Below are positions 7,426 to 14,508 of a stretch of 64,000 nucleotides of DNA, piece after piece. The notes under the pieces were generated by a model. It saw only the letters and a program-made list of their open reading frames with translations, ran no database searches and was not told the origin of the DNA. A program made the translations under genes and the position numbers. How positions within the stretch are numbered: the stretch's first letter is position 1; the number at the start of each line of letters is the position of its first letter. This DNA is from Phycisphaeraceae bacterium (GTDB lineage Bacteria; Planctomycetota; Phycisphaerae; Phycisphaerales; UBA1924), in contig JAHBXC010000002.1 of the NCBI GenBank assembly GCA_019636675.1, forward strand, positions 496,001-560,000, written 5' to 3'.

Positions 7426-7872
7426 ATGCCGGTCCACCTCGCTCCCCCTTTGGAACTCCCCGTGACTCCCACTCCCGGACAGCCCAGGATGCCCATCGGC
7501 GAGGTCCTCCGCGCCCGTCGCGTCGAGGGGATGGGCAAGGGCCTGCGCGACACGGCAAGTGCGCTCGGGGTCGCGCCGGCGCACCTCACGGACATCGAGA
7601 AGGGGCGGCGCTCGCCCTCCGAGAAACTCCTCCTCCGCATCGCCAGGGTCTACGGCATTGATGAGGCGACGCTCCGGGCCGGGTGGGGCAAGGCCGAGAC
7701 GGTGGTGGGGGAGATCGCGTCGAGCAGCCCGACCGCCGCCGCCAAGGCGCCCGACCTTCTCCGTGCCGCCAAGGGCCTTGACGCGGCGCAGTGGGACGCC
7801 CTCATCGCTCAGGCTCGCGGCATGGCCGCGAAAACGACCCGCAAGCAGCCCCGACCCAAGACGACCGAGTGA
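7426..7872 (+). CDS. XRE-family transcriptional regulator
   Basis: The 148-residue product has a Cro/C1 HTH: IGEVLRARRVEGMGKGLRD, ASALGVAPAHLTDIEKGRRS, then LLLRIARVYGI. The first 21 residues before MPIGEV are Pro-rich and may not be translated; an ATG at 7489 is an alternative. The C-terminal half is Ala-rich and ends in a basic tail. It lies upstream of the excisionase and the tmRNA-adjacent integrase on the same strand, so it probably regulates them through the TGTTAGCAT sites. Confidence 0.75.
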   Translation: MPVHLAPPLELPVTPTPGQPRMPIGEVLRARRVEGMGKGLRDTASALGVAPAHLTDIEKGRRSPSEKLLLRIARVYGIDEATLRAGWGKAETVVGEIASSSPTAAAKAPDLLRAAKGLDAAQWDALIAQARGMAAKTTRKQPRPKTTE

Positions 7873-7923
7873 CCCCTTTGCGTGAGGGCGCCGAGCCTTC
7901 TCACGCGATCAGTGTTCGCACAA

Positions 7924-7932
7924 ATGCTAACA
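7924..7932. promoter_or_regulatory. Second operator half before excisionase
   Basis: ATGCTAACA is the exact reverse complement of the site overlapping the XRE promoter at 7402-7410. It lies about 30 bases before the excisionase start. Confidence 0.4.
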
Positions 7933-7962
7933 GATGGCCCGCAGGAACAAGGAGACCTTGCC

Positions 7963-8184
7963 ATGCCAGCCCGAACCGATGCACCGATCCCCGCGACTCC
8001 TGTCGTTGCCCCGTCCCTGATGACCGCCCGTGAAGTCGCATCCCTTCTCTCGATGTCGGAGCGCTCCGTCTGGCGCGCGGCGGCAGCGGGGGATCTCCCC
8101 AAGCCCCTGCAGATCCGGGGATGCTCGCGGTGGATTCGCGACGAGGTCGAGACTGTCATCCGCAAGGCGGCCTCGCGCCGCTGA
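7963..8184 (+). CDS. Excisionase/AlpA-like HTH protein
   Basis: A 73-residue DNA-binding protein with a MerR/AlpA-type winged HTH: LMTAREVASLLSMSERSVWR followed by DLPKPLQIRGCSRWIRDEV, the form typical of excisionases and prophage AlpA regulators. AAGGAGA precedes the ATG at 7963, which I prefer to an upstream ATG at 7882. It ends 18 bases before the integrase start, so the two form an operon. It probably directs excision of the island with that integrase. Confidence 0.8.
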   Translation: MPARTDAPIPATPVVAPSLMTAREVASLLSMSERSVWRAAAAGDLPKPLQIRGCSRWIRDEVETVIRKAASRR

Positions 8185-8202
8185 TCGAGAGAGGAGAGAG
8201 AC

Positions 8203-9555
8203 ATGATCGCGAGTGTTTTCCGCCACAGCCGCCGCAAGGACGGCAGGCGCGTCATCGGTCGGACCTACTGGGCGCAGCTGCGTCTCAATCCCACCGACAA
8301 GCTCGAACGCTTCTCGCTGCACACCACCGACAAGCGCGTCGCCGAGAAACGGCTGCGCGAGATCGTCGAAGAGCGCGAGCGTGAGGCGGCGGGGATTCTC
8401 TCGCCCAAGCCCCAGCGCGAGGCCGCCGGGCGGCCCTTGGCCGACCATCTGAAGGACTACCTCGCGGACATGAAGGCGCGGCAACGCTCGCAGGCCCACA
8501 CTAAGCATGTGCGCCTTCGTCTCAACCGGCTGCTGCACGAGTGCGGGTGGACCCTGCCCAAAGATGTCTCCGCGGACTCGTTCATGATGTGGCGCGCGAA
8601 GGAGACAACCTCGCCCAAGACCGTGAACGAGTACCTGAGCGCGGCGCACTGCTTCATGGAGTGGATGCACCGCGCCGGTCGAACGCCGCTGAACCCGCTC
8701 TCGACCGTCCAGCGCGCCGAGACGCGCGGCGCCGAGCGCATCAAGCGGCGGGCCCTCACCGACGAGGAGGTCCGCTCGCTGCTCGCGGTGGCGGGACGGC
8801 GCGCGGTCATCTATCTGGCGGCGCTCCACACCGGGCTGCGCTACGGCGAACTCAAGCAGCTGCAGTGGGGCGACCTGCACCTCGACGCAGCCCAGCCGTA
8901 CCTGATGGCGCGGGCGTCGACCACGAAGAACCGCAAGGACGCGGCGGTGTTCCTGCCCGAGGAGCTCGTGGAGGCGTTCCGGGCGATGCGGACCGAGGAG
9001 GTCCGCGAGGGCGCGAAGGTGTTCAAGGGCATCATGCCCATCCGCAAGACTTGGCGGGCCGACTTCGACGCCGCGGGCATCGCCCGCGCCGATGACCGGG
9101 GCCGCCGCGCGGACTTCCACGCCCTGCGTCACACACTGGCCTCCAACCTCGCCCGGGCGGGCGTGCCGCCCCGGCTGGCGATGGAGATCATGCGGCACAG
9201 CGACCTGCGGCTCACGGTGAAGACCTACACGGACGCCGCGGCCCTGCCCACGGCGGCGGTGGTCGCGGCGATGCCGCGCTTCACGCCGGTCATTCCCGCC
9301 GCGGGGAGCCCCCCGCAGTACGCACAAATAGACGCACAACGATTGGACGCTCCCAAGCAGGATTTGGCGTTTGGTGGCGCTTCGGCCCTCCCGACGACGA
9401 TCGCCGAAATGGCGATCGAAGTGCTTGATCTGGAAGGGGATGGACGCGATCTGGCAGGGGGTGTCATTCCCTGTCAGAACGCGAACGAAAAGTGGAGCCG
9501 GGGGGAATCGAACCCCCGTCCCGTTACAGTCTCCATGTCGCCTCTACGCGTGTAG
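8203..9555 (+). CDS. Tyrosine integrase of the tmRNA-inserted island
   Basis: The 450-residue tyrosine recombinase has an N-terminal arm-binding region, a SAM-like domain (about residues 78-170) and a catalytic domain with HTGLRYGELKQLQWGDL (Arg), DFHALRHTLASNLA (HxxR), MRHSDLRLTVKTYTD (His and nucleophilic Tyr). GAGAGGAGAGAG precedes the ATG. The last 20 codons are antisense to the 3' end of the tmRNA gene, so the protein tail is built from the attachment site. An integrase reading into an intact tmRNA end is a classic sign of site-specific integration at ssrA. Confidence 0.92.
   Translation: MIASVFRHSRRKDGRRVIGRTYWAQLRLNPTDKLERFSLHTTDKRVAEKRLREIVEEREREAAGILSPKPQREAAGRPLADHLKDYLADMKARQRSQAHTKHVRLRLNRLLHECGWTLPKDVSADSFMMWRAKETTSPKTVNEYLSAAHCFMEWMHRAGRTPLNPLSTVQRAETRGAERIKRRALTDEEVRSLLAVAGRRAVIYLAALHTGLRYGELKQLQWGDLHLDAAQPYLMARASTTKNRKDAAVFLPEELVEAFRAMRTEEVREGAKVFKGIMPIRKTWRADFDAAGIARADDRGRRADFHALRHTLASNLARAGVPPRLAMEIMRHSDLRLTVKTYTDAAALPTAAVVAAMPRFTPVIPAAGSPPQYAQIDAQRLDAPKQDLAFGGASALPTTIAEMAIEVLDLEGDGRDLAGGVIPCQNANEKWSRGESNPRPVTVSMSPLRV
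9493..9555. other. Attachment site region (integrase/tmRNA overlap)
   Basis: The tmRNA acceptor stem and T-arm sequence overlaps the 3' end of the integrase gene here. The chromosome-side attachment core must lie in this region. No second copy of the segment is found elsewhere in the window, so the other end of the island lies to the left of base 1. The exact core cannot be set without it. Confidence 0.65.
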
Positions 9556-9844
9556 TCGTCGATTTATTCTCGGTCTCGCGTCCGCCGACGACGGCGTCTG
9601 AGCGAGCCCTTGATCCCGGTGGTTTCTCACTCTCACACCCGGGGGTCCCCGTGTGAGAGCCAGCCCGCTGTCGTCTATCCCCGCCCTCGCGGGCATCGGG
9701 CGGGGATAGCGCTGCTGAAATCTCAGGCAGCGAGAGCATACTGCGTGTTGGCAGTTATGAATGTGCACACTTGGTAACGCGGCTTGCGTGCGCCGCGACG
9801 CGCCACGACATGCAGAACATGTCCGGTCGAAACCTGTCGGCCCC
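9493..9844 (-). ncRNA. ssrA: Transfer-messenger RNA (tmRNA)
   Basis: On the minus strand the 5' end begins GGGGCCGACAGGTTTCGACC and the 3' end is a T-arm/acceptor ending GGCTCCA, which pairs with the 5' end as an alanine-tRNA-like stem; CCA is not encoded. The tag frame (9752-9723) reads ANTQYALAA then TGA, ending in the ALAA degron typical of tmRNA tags. tmRNA rescues stalled ribosomes and marks the broken proteins for proteolysis. The length of about 352 bases is normal for a one-piece tmRNA. A GC-rich hairpin lies in the 3' half. The gene is intact despite the island integrated at its 3' end. Confidence 0.95.
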
Positions 9845-9859
9845 ATCGTGTCAAAGAGC

Positions 9860-9879
9860 CCCCGCCGCGAGGGGCGGGG
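9860..9879 (-). terminator. Terminator after azoreductase-like gene
   Basis: CCCCGCC and GGCGGGG form a perfect 7-bp stem with a 6-base loop, followed on the minus strand by GCTCTTTG. It separates the azoreductase-like gene from the tmRNA on the same strand. Confidence 0.5.
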
Positions 9880-9923
9880 TCATCGGATGATACGCATCAC
9901 ATCGGGCTTTGTTCGGGCGCGGT

Positions 9924-10550
9924 TCAGCCGGGCAGGGCCGCGCCGGCGCGCTTCGCCTCGGCGCACGACGCAAGCATCAGCGATTCGGTCTTGCTCGGGT
10001 CGACATCCAGAGAGTCCGCCACCACCTGGGCCGCCGTCTCGGCGCCCAGCAGCGACATCGTCGCGCCCATCTGTTCCAGGAACAGCGTGTTGGCGTCATC
10101 GGGCGAGCGGGCGCCCCCCAGCGTCGCGAGCAGCACGGCTCGGCACGACAGCAGCCCTCGCGAGCCCTCCATGCTGTAACGGAAGGTCTTGCCCGGCTGC
10201 GCCACGCAGTCGATCCACTGCTTCAGGCGCCAGGGCGCCCCGAAGTTCCACACGGGCGAGGCGATCACCAGCAGGTCGCAGCGCAGCAGCGGGTCGAGGA
10301 GCAGGTCGAGGGCGGCGAGGTCGTGGCGTTCGTCTTCGGTGAGCGGGCGGTGCATCGACGCGTGGTAGGCCGCGGCGCCCTTGGTCGCGAGGTCGAGCGA
10401 GTGGCCCTGCTCGAAGACATCGAGTTCTGCAACCGTGAACCTGCGTCCGGTCGAGCGGAGCCCGTCGAGGAACGCGTCGGCGAGGCGGCGCGAGCGCGAG
10501 ACGCCGGGGGAGGAGGCCGAGGGGCTCGCGATGACGAGGTGGACGAGCAG
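9924..10550 (-). CDS. FMN-dependent NADH-azoreductase/flavodoxin-fold oxidoreductase
   Basis: The product, about 208 residues, matches AzoR-type flavodoxin_2 proteins: VIASPSASSPGVSRSRRLAD (phosphate-binding start), LVIASPVWNFGAPWRLKQWI, then PGKTFRYSMEG, which correspond to the FMN-binding and dimer motifs of AzoR. The family reduces quinones or azo compounds using NAD(P)H. No ATG, GTG or TTG lies in frame between the upstream stop (10626-10628) and residue 66; the ATG at 10355 would delete the first beta-strand and FMN loop. CTG at 10550 is the best-placed start. It is divergent from ispD, with only about 50 bases between them. Confidence 0.75.
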   Translation of the reverse strand: MLVHLVIASPSASSPGVSRSRRLADAFLDGLRSTGRRFTVAELDVFEQGHSLDLATKGAAAYHASMHRPLTEDERHDLAALDLLLDPLLRCDLLVIASPVWNFGAPWRLKQWIDCVAQPGKTFRYSMEGSRGLLSCRAVLLATLGGARSPDDANTLFLEQMGATMSLLGAETAAQVVADSLDVDPSKTESLMLASCAEAKRAGAALPG

Positions 10551-10582
10551 GGGGGTGTCTTTCGGAAGGGGTGACCGGGGAA

Positions 10583-10600
10583 CGATAGGATCGGGCGATG
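10583..10600 (+). promoter_or_regulatory. Leaderless promoter of ispD
   Basis: CGATAGGATCGGGCGATG carries the -10-like TAGGAT six bases before the ATG. The same 18 bases occur before the VOC gene (44244-44261). Confidence 0.5.
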
Positions 10601-11410
10601 GACGACCACTTTCGGCTTGCCGTGATCATCCCCGCCGCGGGCGCTTCGCGTCGTTTCGGCGGGCGGAGCAAACTGGATGAAGACCTGGGGGGCAGGCCCG
10701 TCCTGCAGCGCACCGTCGAGATGTGGGTGAACCGGCCCGAGGTCTCGCGCGTCGTCGTCGCGGGGCCCGTCGAGCCGGCGGGCGCCTTTGAGGAGTTCAC
10801 GCTGCGCCACGCCGACCGGCTGAACCTGCTGGGCGCGACCATCTGCCGCGGGGGGAAGGTCCATCGCTGGGAGAGCGTGAAGAACGCGCTGGAGTCGCTG
10901 GGCGACGAGGGCTTCAGCCATGTCGCGGTGCATGACGCGGCCCGGCCCTGCGCGAGCATGGACCTGCTCGACCGGGTGATCGAGGCGGCGCGGAAGTTCC
11001 CGGCGGTGATCCCGGCGATCGACCTGCCCGACACGATCAAGCGCGTCGCGAGCGAGCCGGTGCGCGACGAGGCGCCCGACCCGCTGGCCGCGCTGCTGGG
11101 CGTGGGCGAGGAGGGGGGCCCGAGCGGGCCGACCTATCGCGCCGTGGAGGAGACGGTGAGCCGCGAGCGCGTGGTGGCGGTGCAGACGCCGCAGGTGTTC
11201 GAGAAGGGGCTGCTGCGCCGGGCGTACGGGCAGAAGAACCTCGACAGCACGGACGACGCGCAGCTGGTGGAGCGTCTGGGCGAGCGAGTCGTAGTGGTGG
11301 AGGGCGAGCCGACGAACATCAAGATCACGCGCCCGAGCGACATGAAGATCGCGATGGCGGCGCTGGGGCTGAAGGCGGCGGCGGGGCGGGAGACGCATAA
11401 GCGTTTTTGA
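10598..11410 (+). CDS. ispD: 2-C-methyl-D-erythritol 4-phosphate cytidylyltransferase
   Basis: The 270-residue enzyme adds CMP from CTP to methylerythritol phosphate in the MEP isoprenoid pathway. The nucleotide-binding loop IIPAAGASRRFGGRSK, the VHDAARPC motif and the VQTPQVFEKGLL and EGEPTNIKITRPSDM motifs are present in family order. An insertion of roughly 25 residues (about 150-175, Pro/Gly-rich) makes it longer than the usual 230 residues. A -10-like TAGGAT (10586-10591) lies six bases before the ATG with no Shine-Dalgarno, predicting a leaderless message. Confidence 0.92.
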   Translation: MDDHFRLAVIIPAAGASRRFGGRSKLDEDLGGRPVLQRTVEMWVNRPEVSRVVVAGPVEPAGAFEEFTLRHADRLNLLGATICRGGKVHRWESVKNALESLGDEGFSHVAVHDAARPCASMDLLDRVIEAARKFPAVIPAIDLPDTIKRVASEPVRDEAPDPLAALLGVGEEGGPSGPTYRAVEETVSRERVVAVQTPQVFEKGLLRRAYGQKNLDSTDDAQLVERLGERVVVVEGEPTNIKITRPSDMKIAMAALGLKAAAGRETHKRF

Positions 11411-11479
11411 GGCAATGGGCAATCGGCAGTGGGCAATGGGGGGAGAGGGAAGGGAGCAGGGAGTGGGGAGCAGGGAGCA
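11411..11479. repeat. Two heptanucleotide repeat tracts
   Basis: Four units of GGCAATG (11411-11438, with one-base variants) are followed by four units of GGGAGCA (11452-11479, one variant). The second unit recurs inverted at 43474-43515. They resemble the short tandem heptanucleotide repeats (STRR) of cyanobacterial intergenic regions. Confidence 0.75.
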
Positions 11480-11542
11480 GGAAGATGAAGAGGGGAGCGG
11501 GAGGGGATGAAACCGTGAAGAGAAGTTTCCGAGAGATGCGCG

Positions 11543-11983
11543 ATGCCTGACACGAACCATCCCGCGATCAAGATCGGTCCCGAGGAGCAGATCTGGGTGG
11601 GGCGCCCCAGCCAGTGGGTGAATGTGGTTCCGTTCCTGCTGTGCATCCTCATCATCCCGATCCCTTACGCCTTCTGGCGCTGGCTCGAGATCCGCTGCAC
11701 TCGCTACACGCTCACCACGCAGCGATTCCGCTATACCCACGGAGTGCTCAACCGTCGCCACGACGACCTGGAGTTGTATCGCGTGAAGGATGTGACGGTG
11801 AAAGAGCCCCTGATCCAGCGCGTGGTGGGGCTGGGCACGGTGCGCCTGGTGACGAGCGACGCGACGACGCCCGAGATGCGCATCCCGGCGATCAAGGAGC
11901 CGCTGGTGGTGCTGGAGGCGATCCGCGAGCAGGTCGAAACGCTGCGCCGGGCGAGGGGCGTGCGCGAGTTCGATGTTGTGTAG
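11543..11983 (+). CDS. PH domain-containing membrane protein
   Basis: The 146-residue protein has one or two close membrane helices (WVNVVPFLLCILIIPIPYAF, about residues 27-46) followed by a bacterial PH-like (bPH2, YdbS/YdbT-like) domain: TRYTLTTQRFRYTHGVLNRR, DDLELYRVKDVTV and LGTVRLVTSD. Proteins of this kind sit in the inner membrane; their role is not established. It is a single gene flanked by repeats. No strong Shine-Dalgarno is seen; GAGAG lies about 9 bases before the ATG. Confidence 0.8.
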   Translation: MPDTNHPAIKIGPEEQIWVGRPSQWVNVVPFLLCILIIPIPYAFWRWLEIRCTRYTLTTQRFRYTHGVLNRRHDDLELYRVKDVTVKEPLIQRVVGLGTVRLVTSDATTPEMRIPAIKEPLVVLEAIREQVETLRRARGVREFDVV

Positions 11984-12024
11984 GGGAGGAAGGGGGGAGC
12001 GGGCAGCGGGGAGCAGTTCCGGCC

Positions 12025-12059
12025 CCCTCTCCTGTCGAGCGAAGCGAGATGGGAGAGGG
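12025..12059. repeat. REP-like intergenic hairpin
   Basis: CCCTCTCC and GGAGAGGG form an 8-bp stem around a 19-base insert, followed by CTGGGGTGAGGG. This is the widespread GC-rich bacterial intergenic repeat type. It has no T-tract, so it is not a standard terminator. Confidence 0.6.
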
Positions 12060-12092
12060 CTGGGGTGAGGGCTACCCCGTCTTCGGGCTTCG

Positions 12093-12140
<48 letters not shown>

Positions 12141-12164
12141 CGAAGAAGAGGTAGAAGGAGTAGG

Positions 12165-12183
12165 CACCACACTTCGTGTGGTG
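12165..12183. repeat. Hairpin repeat, copy 1
   Basis: CACCACAC and GTGTGGTG form a perfect 8-bp stem with a TTC loop. A second copy with the same flanks (TAGG before, GC/AC-CCGG after) lies at 43348-43366. Confidence 0.75.
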
Positions 12184-12214
12184 GCGCCGGAAAGACCAGG
12201 TGGGACTGAAGGGC

Positions 12215-12622
12215 CTACGCCGGAGTTTCCGTCGTCTCGACGACCGGCGCTGGCGCCAGCGGCGCGCGCTTCGGGCCGGTCATCGCGATCGCGACGGCGA
12301 CGACGATCAGCAGCATCGCGACGAAGTCACGCGGGCGCGGCTGCTCTTTCAAAATCAGCAGCGTGAAGACCGTGAACACGATCAGGGTGATCGCTTCCTG
12401 CAGGATCTTGAGTTGCGGCGCCGAGAACGGGCCGCCGAAGTTCGCGTGGCCCAGCCGGTTCGCCGGCACCTGCAGGATGTACTCGGGCAGCGCGATCAGC
12501 CACGACAGCGCGATCGCCAGCAAGAGGGGCCAGCCCTTTTTCGTGAGGTGGAAGTACCACGCGAAGGTCATGAACGCGTTGGACGCGACGAGGAGGGCTA
12601 TTGCGGCGAGGGCGCGGGTCAT
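12215..12622 (-). CDS. DMT-superfamily DUF486 membrane protein
   Basis: The 135-residue product has four predicted membrane helices and the DUF486 signature near the middle (LPEYILQVPANRLGHANFGG, FSAPQLKILQEAITL). The family belongs to the drug/metabolite transporter fold and is usually a single-domain, four-helix protein; its substrate is unknown. The C-terminal tail is Pro/Ala-rich. It lies seven bases downstream of the next minus-strand gene (12630-13274) and so may be co-transcribed with it. Confidence 0.85.
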   Translation of the reverse strand: MTRALAAIALLVASNAFMTFAWYFHLTKKGWPLLLAIALSWLIALPEYILQVPANRLGHANFGGPFSAPQLKILQEAITLIVFTVFTLLILKEQPRPRDFVAMLLIVVAVAIAMTGPKRAPLAPAPVVETTETPA

Positions 12623-12629
12623 GGTTTGC

Positions 12630-13274
12630 TCACTGAATCTCGAGTGTTTCCGCCATGCTTGGTGTTATGTTGCCCGGGCTTCGCTGGTATGCGATGTTGA
12701 GGCCAAACTGTTCGATCATGGTGCTTCGCTCTTCGGAATCGAGCAACTGATCGCGCAAAAGCATGCCTAAGTGCATCTGTGCCGCGATGAACTCAGGTTC
12801 TGGTTCCTCATACACCCTCGCTCGCTCACCCTTTCGGATCAGTGGCTTCGCCCGGTACGGTTGGGGATTCACATCCCGCATAGCTCTTGCAGCAGCAAAG
12901 ATATGATCGAGTAGTGCGGCTCGCTTCGCTATGCGAGTCTGTTCTGCCAACTCTTGTTTCGCAGCGTCGTGCACCTCACGCGCGGCTCTCATCTCTTCCC
13001 GGGTAAGTTGGAGTTCCTTTCGCTGAAGAGCCAGTTCGGTCATCTGCAGCCGGAGTGCGCCGAAAAGCAGAAACGCGCTCGCCAGCCCAGCGAATGCGCC
13101 GAACAACCCTCCTAGCCACTCGCCGGTGAGAGCCCGCTCGGACATGGGTGGCTTGCCAAGCATCGTAAAGAAAATCGCTCCGAACCCCGCGGCAATACAC
13201 AGCAGGGCCGCGATCACCCAGCCTTCGGCGTACCACTGGCTGCGCTCGATTCCCTTCTCGTCGTCGGTTGGCAT
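12630..13274 (-). CDS. Hypothetical membrane protein with coiled coil
   Basis: The 214-residue product has two N-terminal membrane helices (about residues 18-38 and 51-73), then a charged coiled coil (about 75-120) and a soluble tail. The layout matches many uncharacterised phage- or plasmid-type membrane proteins, but I recognise no family. A -10-like TAACAT lies six bases before the ATG with no Shine-Dalgarno, suggesting leaderless translation. Codon use is less GC-biased than in its neighbours, so it may have been acquired. Confidence 0.65.
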   Translation of the reverse strand: MPTDDEKGIERSQWYAEGWVIAALLCIAAGFGAIFFTMLGKPPMSERALTGEWLGGLFGAFAGLASAFLLFGALRLQMTELALQRKELQLTREEMRAAREVHDAAKQELAEQTRIAKRAALLDHIFAAARAMRDVNPQPYRAKPLIRKGERARVYEEPEPEFIAAQMHLGMLLRDQLLDSEERSTMIEQFGLNIAYQRSPGNITPSMAETLEIQ

Positions 13275-13356
13275 CGGATCATGTTACGAAAATACCCCGC
13301 GTCGAGCGGGGTTGGGTGGAGCGTGCGTTGTCGGTGAGGCGAAGACCCTCCCCCGG

Positions 13357-13378
13357 CCCCTCCCGCGAGCGGGAGGGG
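13357..13378. repeat. REP-like hairpin CCCCTCCCG family
   Basis: CCCCTCCCG-CGAG-CGGGAGGGG is a perfect 9-bp stem with a tetraloop. A sister copy with loop TTCA lies at 24545-24566. Confidence 0.75.
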
Positions 13379-13398
13379 GGAAAGAGGGGCGCCGAGGG

Positions 13399-14334
13399 TC
13401 AATCCTCGGGGGCGTTGGCGCCGACGATTTCCTTGAAGGCCTTGCGGATCTTGTTGGTGAGGGGGCCTTCCTTGCCAGAGCCGATGACGGAGTCGTCGAC
13501 CTTGGTGACGGCGATGACCTCGGCGGCGGTGCCGGTGAGGAAGATCTCGTCGGAGGCCTTCACATCCTCGACCTTCATCCACTTCTCTTCGACGCGCAGG
13601 CCGAGCTTGGGGCAGAGCTCGTTGATGACGAAGGAGCGGGTGACGCCGTCGAGCATGCCGGTGTCGATGGGCGGGGTGTAGACGACGCCGTTCTTGATCG
13701 TGAAGAGGTTGTCGCCGGAGCACTCGCCGACATAGCCCTCGGTGGAGAGCATGATGACTTCGAGGCACCCGGCGTCGATGGCTTCCATCTTGGCGAGGAC
13801 ATTGTTGAGGTAGTTGAGAGACTTGAGCTTGGGGTCGAGGCAGGCGGTGGGGGTGCGCGGGCGCTTCGCGACCACGATGCCCATCCCGTTCTCGTACATC
13901 TCGGGGGGGTAGAGGGCGATCTTGTCGGCGATGCAGATGACGCCGGCGCGAGGGCACTTGCGGTAGTCGAGCCCGAGCGTGCCGACGCCGCGGGTGATGA
14001 TGAGGCGGATGTACCCGTCCTTGAGCCCGTTGGCGCGGATGCACTCGTGCATCATGGCGTGCATCTCGTCCATCGTGTAGGGGATGGTGATGCGGATGGC
14101 CTCGGCGTTGCGGAAGATGCGCTTGAGGTGGGACTTGGACTTGAAGATGCGTCCGTTGTAGAAGCGGATGCCCTCGAAGACGCCGTCGCCGTAGAGGAGC
14201 CCGTGGTCGTAGACGCTGATCTTGGCGTCGCGCTTGGGGTACATCTCGCCGTCGATCCAGATGAGTGGCTTGTCCTCGAGGACGATGGGGGCCTCAGGCA
14301 TGGGGCTCTTCCTGGTGACGGGGGCGGTGGTCAT
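13399..14334 (-). CDS. ilvE: Branched-chain amino acid aminotransferase
   Basis: This class IV PLP aminotransferase (311 residues) catalyses the last step of Leu, Ile and Val synthesis. Visible motifs are YDHGLLYGDGVFEGIRFYNG, the Lys of LKSLNYLNNVLAKMEA (Schiff-base lysine before SLNYL), EGYVGECSGDNLF and the phosphate-binding TGTAAEV near the C-terminus. GGAGGACGCC before the ATG at 14334 sets the start; a longer reading to 14403 adds an unrelated Ser/Pro-rich leader. It is a single gene facing a convergent spacer. A REP-like hairpin follows it. Confidence 0.92.
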   Translation of the reverse strand: MTTAPVTRKSPMPEAPIVLEDKPLIWIDGEMYPKRDAKISVYDHGLLYGDGVFEGIRFYNGRIFKSKSHLKRIFRNAEAIRITIPYTMDEMHAMMHECIRANGLKDGYIRLIITRGVGTLGLDYRKCPRAGVICIADKIALYPPEMYENGMGIVVAKRPRTPTACLDPKLKSLNYLNNVLAKMEAIDAGCLEVIMLSTEGYVGECSGDNLFTIKNGVVYTPPIDTGMLDGVTRSFVINELCPKLGLRVEEKWMKVEDVKASDEIFLTGTAAEVIAVTKVDDSVIGSGKEGPLTNKIRKAFKEIVGANAPED

Positions 14335-14508
14335 GGCGTCCTCCGAGTGAGGGAAAGGGTCGGGGGAGTGCGGCGTCCGACGGGCGTCGGATCGTCCCCA
14401 CAATGGTACCCGCTGGTGGTTCGTTCGGTCGCGTGCCCGGGTTCGTCGGCGCGCACCGTATCCGAGACGCGCGCCGGGGCCCGCATATTCACGGGCTGGT
14501 CGGGTTTC

